Assembly (NCBI GenBank): GCA_016195985.1 | Contig: JACPYP010000011.1 | Span: forward strand, 496,001-560,000 | DNA: 64,000 nucleotides | From: Acidobacteriota bacterium | GTDB taxonomy: Bacteria > Acidobacteriota > Holophagae > Holophagales > Holophagaceae | Direction of reading: 5' to 3' | Part shown: piece after piece, positions 1 through 8,110 of the stretch | How positions within the stretch are numbered: the stretch's first letter is position 1 | Layout: every line of letters begins with the position of its first letter | The notes under the pieces: model-generated | What the model was told of the DNA's origin: nothing | Database searches by the model: none | The model's input: only the letters and a program-made list of their open reading frames with translations | Translations under genes and position numbers: made by a program

Positions 1-969
1 GGCCTTCAGGTACCAGATGAACGATTCCCGCTCCGCGGGTTCCCCCAGGCTGGCCAGCTTCTTGGCGACGGCCAGCAGGTCGGCGGTCTCGCCGGAAGCA
101 GCGGCTTCTCGCAGGGCCGCCAGTTCCCGCTGCGTCTCCGGGGCGTTGTATTCCGCCAGCGTCTCTTTCTGATACGCGGTCCAATCCCGGGTTTGGGGCA
201 TGGCATGGGGCATGGCGGGGCGAACGGCCAGGATGCCGCCGGATTCCAGATCCACCGCCAGCGCGTGCCCGCGACGGTTCTCCACCCAGAGGGCCTGCTC
301 GCTGAGGCTGATCCAGCTTGGCGCCTCGGTCTCGGTCCAGACCCGCCAAGTCCTCTGACTGGGGAAGCCCCGCTCCTTCCAGGCCCAGGCCAGATGCCCC
401 GGCGCCCAAAGCAGGCGCACGGTCTTCTTCCCCGCATCCAGATCCTGCCCCTCCTGGGGCCGGAGGAAGGGCTGCCAGTTCGCAGGCACGACCAGCTGGG
501 GCACCGGGCGCCTCAGGCTCTGGCCGATGGCGGCCAAGGCCCAGGTGAATCCGTCCGCCTGGCTCTGGGCGAAGGCCCCGCTTTTCGCGGCGCTGGCTGG
601 ATACATCAGCAACCCGGTTTCAGCATCCACTTCCGCCACGGGCGGAGCGGCCAGGCGCTCCACCCCTTCCGGCAGGGGCCCCATTCCCAGAGGCGCCATG
701 TCCGGCAGGTTCAGGACGGGCCGGAAGGGCCGTACGCCCGCCTTCAGGGATTGATGGACCATGGCCGCGCCATCCCCGAAACCCGCTTCATATTCAGCGC
801 GCTCGTCGGCACTGAGACCGGCCGCGCGCCCCGACAGGGCGGCCTGCACCTGCCGCGGCCAGACATCGGCCCGGGGCCGGTTGCAGCCGGCCAGCGCCAT
901 CAGCGTCACCAGCGCCACCTGCGGAAGCAGCGGCAGGGCAAGAAAAGATTTGAGCCAGGTGTTCACCAT
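1..969 (-). CDS. Putative lipoprotein, C-terminus cut by window edge
   Basis: The frame is open from the ATG at 969 to the left edge (323 codons seen), so the C-terminus is missing. The N-terminus is a lipoprotein signal: positively charged start, a hydrophobic run rich in Leu/Val/Ala, then LMALAGC with the lipobox Cys near residue 29. The mature part is rich in Ala, Pro and Trp and shows no family motif I recognise; residues about 255-320 look helical and charged. A GAGG stretch lies just upstream of the ATG, supporting the start. It probably sits on the periplasmic side of a membrane. It lies downstream of the M56/BlaI pair on the same strand with an 83-base gap, so cotranscription is possible but unproven. 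Confidence 0.7.
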   Translation of the reverse strand, partial: MVNTWLKSFLALPLLPQVALVTLMALAGCNRPRADVWPRQVQAALSGRAAGLSADERAEYEAGFGDGAAMVHQSLKAGVRPFRPVLNLPDMAPLGMGPLPEGVERLAAPPVAEVDAETGLLMYPASAAKSGAFAQSQADGFTWALAAIGQSLRRPVPQLVVPANWQPFLRPQEGQDLDAGKKTVRLLWAPGHLAWAWKERGFPSQRTWRVWTETEAPSWISLSEQALWVENRRGHALAVDLESGGILAVRPAMPHAMPQTRDWTAYQKETLAEYNAPETQRELAALREAAASGETADLLAVAKKLASLGEPAERESFIWYLKA

Positions 970-1052
970 CGACCTCGATCAGATGAAAGAAAGCCATGCC
1001 GTGGCACGGCCTCCGGGCGGCCGTATCGGCCACCCGGAGAAAGCCCGCAACG

Positions 1053-2489
1053 CTATCGCAGCCTGAAGGGCATGGTCAGTTTGAAGCGGGCGGGCACAGG
1101 CTTGCCCTTCAGCTTGGCGGGTTTGAAGGTCCAGGCCTTGGCGTAGTCCACCGCGCAGGGATGCAGCTCTTCGGGGCCGGAGATGGCCTCGGCGGAAGAT
1201 ACCTGACCCTCTTCATCAATGGTGATGACGACCTCGACCGTGCCCTGGATGTGTGCGGCCTTGGCCTCGAGCGGATAGGGAGGCGCCGGCGGCTGGTTCA
1301 GGATGCGGATGCGGCTGAATTCCATATCCACCGGTTTCGGGGCCCGCGCGGCAGCCTTTCCAGCGGGCTGGGGCGTTTCCGGGGCCTTGGTGATGATCTC
1401 GATCGTGGCATCGCCCCCGAGAGGATCGGAGGAAGCGGTCTTCGCGGCCTCCTGAGGTATGGGCTTGGCTTCCAGGCCGGATCTGGCGGAGAGGATGGTG
1501 CCTCCGATGGCGGCCGCGAGCAGCAAGGCGGGGACGAGGGCCGCCGCGGAGAACGTGGTTCCCCTGGAAGGATGGAGAGGAGGTTGGAGAAGGCGTTGAA
1601 TGCGTGACATGAGTCGGCCTCCACTGGCCGCGACGGCCAGATCGGGAATCAGCATGGGCTGGGTTCGCAGTTCCTCCAGCCCCAGGAGGGCGGAGGCGTA
1701 CAGGATCGGATCGCCGCAGGCCTGCACGGCCGCGTCATCGCAGCAGTGCTCGCGCTCCTGGCGGATGCGCCCGGAGAGCCACCAGACGGCGGGGTGGTAG
1801 AACAGGATGGACTCGGCGAGGGTCTGGACGAGGTTCGCCAGGTAGTCCCCGCGGCGGATATGAGCGAGTTCGTGGATGATCAGGGCTTCGAGAGAATCGG
1901 CGGGCATCGCGAGGAAAGCGCCCGCCGGCACGAGGATCACCGGCCGGAGCCACCCGAGTGCCAGAAGGGAATCCACGTGCGCAGAACGCGCGAAACGCAC
2001 CGCGCGGCGGATGCCCGATCTTTGCCGGAGCCTTTCAAAGCGCCCTTGCCAGTCCTCCGGAACGGGTCCGGCGCCGTTCAGGCAGGGCCCGTAGAGCCAG
2101 GCCACCCCCCCCGCGACTTTGAAGAGACGCAGGCAGAGTCCCACTCCCCAGGCCAGGGTCAGCCAGGGAACCCAGGCGGCGGCGGCGGCGCAGAACGAGG
2201 ACCATTTCCCGGCAAGCGGGACTGGCCCCAGAACCGGGACCAGCAGGAGGCCTTCTGCGGGAAGCGCCTGCTCCCCGTGAGGGAGCAACCAGACGAAGGT
2301 TGCTGCGAAGGCCAGGACGATGATGGCCAGGCTGGCCGCGGCCAGCCGGTAGCGACTGGAGGGCGGCCAGTGGCGGGCTGCCCGGAGAAAACCTGCCGCC
2401 AGGAGGCCGACCAGGGCCCCCTGCCAAAGGCTGTGCAGAAGAGCCCAGCCTAGAGCCCGCGCCATGGGAAGCAGACCGAACGGGTTCAT
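1053..2489 (-). CDS. BlaR1-type M56 family metallopeptidase with C-terminal TonB-like domain
   Basis: 478 residues. The N-terminal half has several hydrophobic membrane segments (about 10-35, 50-70, 80-130) and the zinc metallopeptidase motif HELAH at 206-210, followed by a conserved HCCDDAA stretch, typical of the M56/BlaR1 family. After another hydrophobic segment (about 315-335) a Pro/Ala-rich linker leads to a TonB_C-like domain (about 399-478; PPYP, QGTVEV, WTFKPA). Family members sense an external signal and cleave a cognate BlaI repressor. No penicillin-binding SxxK sensor domain is visible, so the signal is probably not a beta-lactam bound in the BlaR1 manner. The start overlaps the stop of the upstream BlaI-type gene by 4 bases, so the two are translationally coupled. 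Confidence 0.88.
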   Translation of the reverse strand: MNPFGLLPMARALGWALLHSLWQGALVGLLAAGFLRAARHWPPSSRYRLAAASLAIIVLAFAATFVWLLPHGEQALPAEGLLLVPVLGPVPLAGKWSSFCAAAAAWVPWLTLAWGVGLCLRLFKVAGGVAWLYGPCLNGAGPVPEDWQGRFERLRQRSGIRRAVRFARSAHVDSLLALGWLRPVILVPAGAFLAMPADSLEALIIHELAHIRRGDYLANLVQTLAESILFYHPAVWWLSGRIRQEREHCCDDAAVQACGDPILYASALLGLEELRTQPMLIPDLAVAASGGRLMSRIQRLLQPPLHPSRGTTFSAAALVPALLLAAAIGGTILSARSGLEAKPIPQEAAKTASSDPLGGDATIEIITKAPETPQPAGKAAARAPKPVDMEFSRIRILNQPPAPPYPLEAKAAHIQGTVEVVITIDEEGQVSSAEAISGPEELHPCAVDYAKAWTFKPAKLKGKPVPARFKLTMPFRLR

Positions 2490-2872
2490 GAAACCCTCCC
2501 CTTGGCGGCCTTCAACATCCGGCGGATGTCCTCCAACTCCTCGGCCGATGCCGGCTCGGCTTCGAGGGCCTGGAGGACGAGCTCCCGGCGGCTGCCCGAG
2601 AAGGCCTTGTGCAAGAGCTCCTTCAGCAGGCAGCGCTGAGTTTCCGCTTCGCTCTGGAGCGGCCCGTAGGTGTGGGAACGCGCGCGCTCGTCCCGCGCCA
2701 GCAGGCCCTTCTCCACCATGATCTGCATGAGCTTCAGCACGGTGGTGTAGCCCATGTCCCGGTCCTTCGACAATTCGGTGTGCACATCCCGAACCGTCGC
2801 GGGCCCCCGGACCCAGAGCACCCGGAGGATGGCGAGCTCGCCATCGGAGGGGCGGATGGGCGTGGTGGACAT
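2486..2872 (-). CDS. BlaI/MecI/CopY-family transcriptional repressor
   Basis: 128 residues from the ATG at 2872, chosen because a GGAGG lies about 5 bases upstream; an in-frame extension to 3019 would run through the promoter and is rejected. The N-terminal winged helix is recognisable (PSDGELAILRVLW, then TVRDVHTEL and MGYTTVLKLMQIM), as in BlaI, where it binds a palindromic operator as a dimer. The C-terminal part would hold the dimerisation helix and the site cut by the M56 partner. It overlaps the M56 gene by 4 bases. Two palindromes in its own promoter indicate autoregulation of the pair. Confidence 0.92.
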   Translation of the reverse strand: MSTTPIRPSDGELAILRVLWVRGPATVRDVHTELSKDRDMGYTTVLKLMQIMVEKGLLARDERARSHTYGPLQSEAETQRCLLKELLHKAFSGSRRELVLQALEAEPASAEELEDIRRMLKAAKGRVS

Positions 2873-2896
2873 GGAGCCTCCAGTGGGTCTGGAGAC

Positions 2897-2939
2897 AACA
2901 TACGAACCGGTTCGTAATTTGTCAACGAACTGGTTCGTA
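2897..2939 (-). promoter_or_regulatory. Promoter and two-palindrome operator of the blaI-M56 operon
   Basis: Read on the minus strand, TTGACA (2920-2925) and TATGTT (2897-2902) form a -35/-10 pair with an ideal 17-base spacer. The spacer contains most of a perfect 16-base palindrome TACGAACCGGTTCGTA (2901-2916). A second, near-perfect copy AACGAACTGGTTCGTA lies at 2924-2939, overlapping the -35; the two centres are 23 bases apart. A repressor bound here would block RNA polymerase. The BlaI-type protein encoded immediately downstream is the obvious ligand (inference). Confidence 0.85.
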
Positions 2940-2966
2940 CTTTTTGGAGCCAGCCTCTCCAGCTGG

Positions 2967-4238
2967 TCAGGGAACGCCGTTTCCGCTTTCCGTGTTGTTG
3001 GAAATGATGACGGTGGCATCGGCGACGATCTGCCAGATGCCGCGTCCGGCGTTGTTCGCGACGGTGTTCTGGGTGACGGTGGATCCGGCGCAGGTGCTGA
3101 TCAGGATTCCCGCCCCGGTCCAGTACTCGTCGCCGCTGACCGACTGGGTGCCCTTCACGGTGTTGCCCTTCACCAGCGTACGGGTGGCGCTGTCCGTGAG
3201 GCAGATGCCCTGGCCGATGTTGTCCAGCACCTGGTTGTTGGTGACCTGCACGCCGTCGAACACCGTGACTTTGACTGCCTGGCGGTACTTGCCGCCCACG
3301 GGATTCACACCATTTCCGTTGACGGTGTTCTGGTCGAACACGATGCCGGTGGCGGTGGCCGAGCCCGGGAAGGGCGTTCCGCACTGGAATCCGCCGCCGG
3401 CATTGTTCGTCAGAGTGCAACCGGTGATGAGCACGTTGCTGATGTTGTCGCCGCTGTTGGGTTCCACGTCGATCCCGGCCTCGGGCTCGGTTCCCCCCGT
3501 GTTCTTGAAGGTCGAATGCCTCACGGCCATGCCGTTCACGCTGGTGATGGACAGGCCCTGCCTCCGGTTGTGGTCTGAAACCACGTTGCAGAGCGTCACA
3601 TCGGAGCTGGCCCCGGACACGTAGAACCCGTCGCCCCAGCAATCCCGGGCCGTGACCCCTTCCACCGCCACGTGCTGGGCGCCCGTGATGAGCAAACCCA
3701 CCCCGCCCTCTCCCCCGGAACTCTGGTGGGCGCTTCGCTCTCCCAGCAGGGTGCCGCCCACCACGTTGACGTTGCTGACCCGGTTGAGGGCGAGAATGGC
3801 GTAGTTGTCGGATCCGTTCGGAATGGCCTTGAGCGCGGCCCCCTGCGACATCCGGAAGGTCATGGAGCTTCGCAGCCGGATTCCCATGCTGCTCTGGGCC
3901 ACGGCGTTCACCAGGTAGGTGCCGTCGGGGACCAGCACGGTCCCGCCGGTGCCCCCCACCGCATCCACGGCCCGCTGGATGGCGGCGGTGTCGTCGGCGA
4001 CGCCATCCCCCTTGGCGCCGTAGGGGGCGTCCCGGACATTCACCACCGACGGGGAAGTGGCCGCAGGTGTGCAGACGGTCGGAACGGGCCCCGGCCCCGG
4101 AGGCGTTGAACCCTCGGCTGGATCCCCTTTTTTGGCGCCACCGCAGGCCACCGCGAATAGAAGGGAAAGAAGGCCAGCGGCCTTGGCCGCAGCCGCCGCA
4201 CCACGACTCACTGGGCTCCCTAGGCTCCGGCTGGTCAT
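2967..4238 (-). CDS. Secreted right-handed beta-helix lipoprotein (pectate-lyase-3 / NosD-like fold)
   Basis: 423 residues from the ATG at 4238, which has GGAGG upstream. The N-terminus is a lipoprotein signal ending LLFAVAC. The mature protein starts with a NVRDAPYGAKGDGVADDTAA block, the classic N-terminal signature of pectate-lyase-3/GH28-like beta-helix proteins, followed by many Asn-rich coils (NNQVLDN, NTVANN, SNNT) that build a right-handed parallel beta-helix. Such proteins usually cleave or epimerise polysaccharides outside the cell; no catalytic residues can be assigned by eye. It is closely similar along its whole length to the protein at 13185-14525. The two bracket the first half of the polysaccharide locus, which suggests action on that polymer. 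Confidence 0.82.
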   Translation of the reverse strand: MTSRSLGSPVSRGAAAAAKAAGLLSLLFAVACGGAKKGDPAEGSTPPGPGPVPTVCTPAATSPSVVNVRDAPYGAKGDGVADDTAAIQRAVDAVGGTGGTVLVPDGTYLVNAVAQSSMGIRLRSSMTFRMSQGAALKAIPNGSDNYAILALNRVSNVNVVGGTLLGERSAHQSSGGEGGVGLLITGAQHVAVEGVTARDCWGDGFYVSGASSDVTLCNVVSDHNRRQGLSITSVNGMAVRHSTFKNTGGTEPEAGIDVEPNSGDNISNVLITGCTLTNNAGGGFQCGTPFPGSATATGIVFDQNTVNGNGVNPVGGKYRQAVKVTVFDGVQVTNNQVLDNIGQGICLTDSATRTLVKGNTVKGTQSVSGDEYWTGAGILISTCAGSTVTQNTVANNAGRGIWQIVADATVIISNNTESGNGVP

Positions 4239-4393
4239 CGGGAAATCCTCCGGGGTTATCAGGAAAGAACCATGATTTGCTATATTTGACTGAATTTTAC
4301 CAACACCCACGGTCTTGGCAAGCGCGAATCCGGCGCGCGGCGACCCACGCCCAGCCGAATAGGTATTTTCAGATCTATTTTTGAAGAGAAATT

Positions 4394-4421
4394 GTTTTGA
4401 TCTAACAGTTTTGATCTAACA
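4394..4421. repeat. Perfect 14-bp tandem duplication in the galE upstream region
   Basis: GTTTTGATCTAACA occurs twice head to tail (4394-4407 and 4408-4421), about 75 bases upstream of galE in the 257-base divergent spacer between the beta-helix gene and galE. The surrounding stretch (about 4350-4425) is clearly more AT-rich than the genome. It may be a pair of regulator half-sites or a recent slippage duplication. No other copy was noticed in the window. Confidence 0.75.
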
Positions 4422-4495
4422 TAGGCTCGTATCGATATGGCCCGCCCCGGGTTCGTTGAGTTCCCCACGTGTGTCCATCCAGGAGTAGCAGGTCG

Positions 4496-5515
4496 ATGGG
4501 GAAATCCATTCTAGTAACGGGCGGTGCGGGGTTCATCGGCAGCCACACCGTAGTCGAACTCATCGCCCGGGGCCATCACCCTTTGGTCTACGACAACCTT
4601 TGCAACGCCAGTCCCCTGGCGCTGGAGCGGGTGCGCGAGATCACGGGAAAGGAGATTCCTTTCGTCGAGGGAGACATCCGGGACCGCTCCGCCCTGGACG
4701 GCCTGTTCCGCGCCCGCAGGATAGACGCGGTCATCCATTTCGCGGGTCTCAAGGCCGTGGGCGAATCGATCCAGGTCCCCTTGGCCTACTACGACAACAA
4801 CCTCACGGGCACCGTCCACCTGCTGGAAGCCATGCGCGAGGCGGGCTGCCGCAACCTGATCTTCTCCAGTTCGGCCACGGTCTACGGCGATCCGGAGCGG
4901 ACGCCCGTCACGGAGGACATGCCCCTCTCCGCCACGAATCCCTACGGCCGGTCCAAACTCATCATTGAGGACATCTGCCGGGATCTGGCCCGGTCCGAAG
5001 AGGGATGGCACATCGCCCTGCTCCGCTATTTCAATCCCGTCGGGGCGCATCCCAGCGGAAGGATCGGCGAGGATCCTGGCGGCATCCCCAACAACCTGAT
5101 GCCCTATCTCCTGCAGGTGGCAGCCGGCCGCCTGCCGGAACTCCGGATCTTCGGCGCCGACTACCCCACGCCCGACGGAACCGGGGTGCGGGATTTCATC
5201 CACGTGGTGGACCTGGCGCGGGGCCACATCGCCGCCCTGGAGGCCCTGGAAACGGTCCGGGGGGCCGAGGCGTTCAACCTGGGCACCGGCCGGGGCCACT
5301 CGGTGCTGGAAGTCCTGCGCGCCATGGAGCGCTCGGTCGGGGCACCCATTCCCCACCGCTTCGCGCCCCGAAGGCCCGGCGACATCGCCTGCTGCTATGC
5401 CGCCCCCGCTCTCGCCGAGCAGCGCCTGGACTGGAAGGCGGAGCTGGGCCTGGAAACCATGTGCGCCGATGCCTGGCGGTGGGCGCAGGGCAACCCGGGG
5501 GGGTTCGGGCCATGA
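4496..5515 (+). CDS. galE: UDP-glucose 4-epimerase
   Basis: 339 residues from the ATG at 4496 (AGGAG lies 11 bases upstream; the in-frame upstream extension carries no homology). Short-chain dehydrogenase fold with the NAD-binding TGGAGFIG (8-15), the catalytic Ser region SSSATVYG (about 124-131) and the Tyr150-x3-Lys154 pair in NPYGRSK. Motifs such as YFNPVGAHPSG and DGTGVRDFIHVVDLA are diagnostic for GalE. It interconverts UDP-glucose and UDP-galactose (possibly the N-acetyl forms) in the cytoplasm, supplying the polysaccharide genes that follow on the same strand. Confidence 0.95.
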   Translation: MGKSILVTGGAGFIGSHTVVELIARGHHPLVYDNLCNASPLALERVREITGKEIPFVEGDIRDRSALDGLFRARRIDAVIHFAGLKAVGESIQVPLAYYDNNLTGTVHLLEAMREAGCRNLIFSSSATVYGDPERTPVTEDMPLSATNPYGRSKLIIEDICRDLARSEEGWHIALLRYFNPVGAHPSGRIGEDPGGIPNNLMPYLLQVAAGRLPELRIFGADYPTPDGTGVRDFIHVVDLARGHIAALEALETVRGAEAFNLGTGRGHSVLEVLRAMERSVGAPIPHRFAPRRPGDIACCYAAPALAEQRLDWKAELGLETMCADAWRWAQGNPGGFGP

Positions 5516-5587
5516 CGGCCTCCCGCGCCCTTCACCTCTGCCCCGGCCCCTCCGCCTTCCCGCCAGCGTCATCTCTCTGAGGTCCGA

Positions 5588-6538
5588 ATGTTCAAGACAG
5601 GCATCCACCACATCTCCCAGCTGGACGGGTCCGTGAGCCTCAAGAGCCTGCTGGGCAAGGACCGGGTCGTTTCAGTGACCCTGTACGACCAGATCCTCGA
5701 CTTCCCCAATGCCGATTTCCTGGCGGAGCGGATCCTGGACTGCTTCTCGGATGAACGCGGCGTCTACAAGCGCACCTACGCCAACCGCTTCGAGGCCTTC
5801 GACGCCCACCTCCTCCAGATGATGGAGGGACAGTTCGATCCCGCCTCCCCCATGGTGGTGGCGGATGTGTCCGTCAGCGACGGCCGCACGGCCTGCGATC
5901 TGTTCGAGCGGCTCGCTCCCCGCTTTCCCCGCATCGCCCACTACGCTTCGGACTTCAGCCCCCATGTGCTCGTCCTGAAAGAGGGGCGGTTCACCCTGAC
6001 CCTCAGCCGGAAGAACCGCATCCTGGAGATGATGTGGCCCCCCTTCGTGTTCAGCGCCATGAAGCCGGAAACGCCCCATTTCTACCCCTTGAACTTCGTC
6101 CTCAGGAAGTTCATGAGGCGGTTCCTCGCCGAACCGCTGCTCCGGAAGCACCTCGCCGGACAGGCGCAGACCCGGGAGATCCAGTTATTCTCGATGCGGG
6201 CGCTGAACCTGGTGCGGAAGGACGCGCGATTCCACCTGGGCGAACAGAACATCCTCGAACCCTTGATGCTCCCCGAGCCGGCGCACCTGGTCCGCTCCAT
6301 GAACGTGCTTAATCCCACCTATTTCACGCCCGCGGATCTGGCCCGAGTCGTGGGTAACTTCCACCGCGCGCTGCGCCCGGGGGGCTGGCTGGTGGCCGGT
6401 TCCAATGAAGATGCGGGTTCGGTGGTCCACGGGGCCGTCTACCGGAAGACGGAAGCAGGTTTTGAAAGGATCTGGCAGTCCGGCCAGGGCCTTGAGCTGG
6501 AGACCCATGTGCTTTCCTGGCAAGCGCCAGCCAAATGA
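5588..6538 (+). CDS. Uncharacterised protein with SAM-methyltransferase-like layout
   Basis: 316 residues; ATG preceded by GAGG five bases upstream. I do not recognise a named family. Residues about 88-100 (VVADVSVSDGRTACDLFERL) resemble a class I methyltransferase motif I with the Gly cluster eroded, and residues about 236-276 (SMNVLNPTYFTPADL, then LARVVGNFHRALRPGGWLVA) look like the CheR-type post-motif region, where a loaded residue is followed by an RALRPGG turn. Between them lies a helical, Arg-rich insertion. The gene sits between galE and the flippase, so methylation of a polysaccharide sugar or lipid carrier is a fair guess, no more. Confidence 0.65.
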   Translation: MFKTGIHHISQLDGSVSLKSLLGKDRVVSVTLYDQILDFPNADFLAERILDCFSDERGVYKRTYANRFEAFDAHLLQMMEGQFDPASPMVVADVSVSDGRTACDLFERLAPRFPRIAHYASDFSPHVLVLKEGRFTLTLSRKNRILEMMWPPFVFSAMKPETPHFYPLNFVLRKFMRRFLAEPLLRKHLAGQAQTREIQLFSMRALNLVRKDARFHLGEQNILEPLMLPEPAHLVRSMNVLNPTYFTPADLARVVGNFHRALRPGGWLVAGSNEDAGSVVHGAVYRKTEAGFERIWQSGQGLELETHVLSWQAPAK

Positions 6539-6595
6539 AAGCCCGCCGCCAGATCGAACCAGACTCAACGATCGACCAAGCCTGAGGTGATGCCC

Positions 6596-8110
6596 ATGAA
6601 TGCGATTCGCGGCTGGGTGGACCGCTTCAGGCGGATGCTCACCGGATCCTCCTTCGTCGGCCACGTGATGGTGGTGAGCGGCAGCGTCTTCGTCGGCCAG
6701 GCCATCAGCGTCCTCGTGGGGCCCATCAATTCACGCCTTTACAAGCCCAGCGACTATGGAACCCTGTCCCTGTTCGGGGCCATGGCCAGCATCATCGGCG
6801 TGGTGGGAACCCTGCAGTACGAGATGGCTTTCGGAACCATCGAAGACGATTCGGAGGCCTTCCACCTCCTGGTGCTCTGCATGAGCCTGACCGGGGCCTG
6901 GACCATCCTGTTCACCCTTCTCGCCGTCGTCGCCGGCGCCCCCCTTGCCCACTGGATCTCGAAGGACGATCCCCAGTTCCTCCGCTACATCTGGTTTCTG
7001 CCCTTCAGCATCCTGACCTACTGCCTGTTCTGCGTCTTCAACCGCTGGGCCATGCGCAAGCGGGCCTTTCCCAAGGCCTCCAAGGCGCAAGTGTTCACCA
7101 ACGTCATCGCCTCCTCCTGCACCGTGACCCTCGGCTTCCTCCACTTCGGCCTGCCGGGGCTGATCACGGGATCCGTGGCCGCCTCCCTCTACCAGGTGGG
7201 AACGCTGTCGACGCTGGCCATCCCCGAATTCCGCGCCCAGGGCCGCCACTTCAGCCTGGCGAAGCTCAAGGCCGTGGCGTTGCGCTACTACCGCTATCCG
7301 CTGTACACCACCTGGTCCGTGCTCCTGAACAGCCTGAGCGCCTACGTCCCCGTCCTGCTGCTCACCAAGGGATTCGGGAATGCGTGCACGGGCCAGTTCT
7401 CCCTCAGCCAGCGGCTGCTCTTCCTTCCCACCATGCTGATCAGCGGCGCCATCACCCCGGTCTTCTATTCCCGGGCCAAGCAGGCCCAGCTGGAAGGCAA
7501 ACTCACCAGCCTGACCCTCCGGTTGATCAACGGCATCAGCGGCATCAACGCCTTCTTCCCCGTCTTCCTCGCCCTCTTCGGGGAATCGCTCTTCGTCCTC
7601 GTGTTCGGCGCCCAGTGGCGGAGGGCCGGCCAGTACTCGGCCGCCCTGGCCCCCTGGGTCTTCTTTAGTTTCCTGGTCTATCCGCTCGAAGCGCTGCCGC
7701 TGATCCTCGAGAAGCAGCGCACCAGCTTCCTGTTCCAGATCGTCCAGTTCGCCCTGCGGGCCGGATCGATCATGGTGGGCATCGCCTTCAAGAACGACCT
7801 CCTGGCCATGTGGCTCTTCGGATCCACCAGCGCCCTCTACATGCTTTTCTACTTCATCTGGCTCTTCAAGCTGGTGGACGGCCCCGTAGGCAAGGTGCTC
7901 AGCAAGCTCGGCAAGGATCTGGCCTTGTCCCTGGCCTGCTTCGGCGTTTGCCGACTGATTCTCTGGTGGTCCCATGGCAATCTGATCCTCACCGGCTGCA
8001 TCCTCGTCCCGGTTCTCATCTACTTCAGCATCCGCGGTGTCCGCCAGATCCTCCTCGCCAAGCGGCAGGCCATCGAAGCGGTCGAACCCGCACCGGAGCC
8101 CCAGTCCTGA
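6596..8110 (+). CDS. Wzx-type oligosaccharide flippase / polysaccharide export membrane protein
   Basis: 504 residues from the ATG at 6596, which has GAGG 8 bases upstream; two earlier in-frame start codons overlap the ribosome site. Twelve or so hydrophobic segments alternate with short loops from about residue 20 to 490, the layout of the MOP/MATE-like polysaccharide flippase superfamily. The N-terminal stretch FVGQAISVLVGPINSRLY, followed by PSDYGTLSLF, is typical of Wzx-like proteins. It would flip an undecaprenyl-linked repeat unit across the inner membrane. The stop overlaps the start of the next gene by one base (TGATG). Confidence 0.88.
   Translation: MNAIRGWVDRFRRMLTGSSFVGHVMVVSGSVFVGQAISVLVGPINSRLYKPSDYGTLSLFGAMASIIGVVGTLQYEMAFGTIEDDSEAFHLLVLCMSLTGAWTILFTLLAVVAGAPLAHWISKDDPQFLRYIWFLPFSILTYCLFCVFNRWAMRKRAFPKASKAQVFTNVIASSCTVTLGFLHFGLPGLITGSVAASLYQVGTLSTLAIPEFRAQGRHFSLAKLKAVALRYYRYPLYTTWSVLLNSLSAYVPVLLLTKGFGNACTGQFSLSQRLLFLPTMLISGAITPVFYSRAKQAQLEGKLTSLTLRLINGISGINAFFPVFLALFGESLFVLVFGAQWRRAGQYSAALAPWVFFSFLVYPLEALPLILEKQRTSFLFQIVQFALRAGSIMVGIAFKNDLLAMWLFGSTSALYMLFYFIWLFKLVDGPVGKVLSKLGKDLALSLACFGVCRLILWWSHGNLILTGCILVPVLIYFSIRGVRQILLAKRQAIEAVEPAPEPQS

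Noticed and set aside
2873-3019. N-terminal extension of the BlaI-type repressor to 3019
   Set aside because: The extension runs through the promoter and operator and lacks homology; the ATG at 2872 has a good ribosome site.
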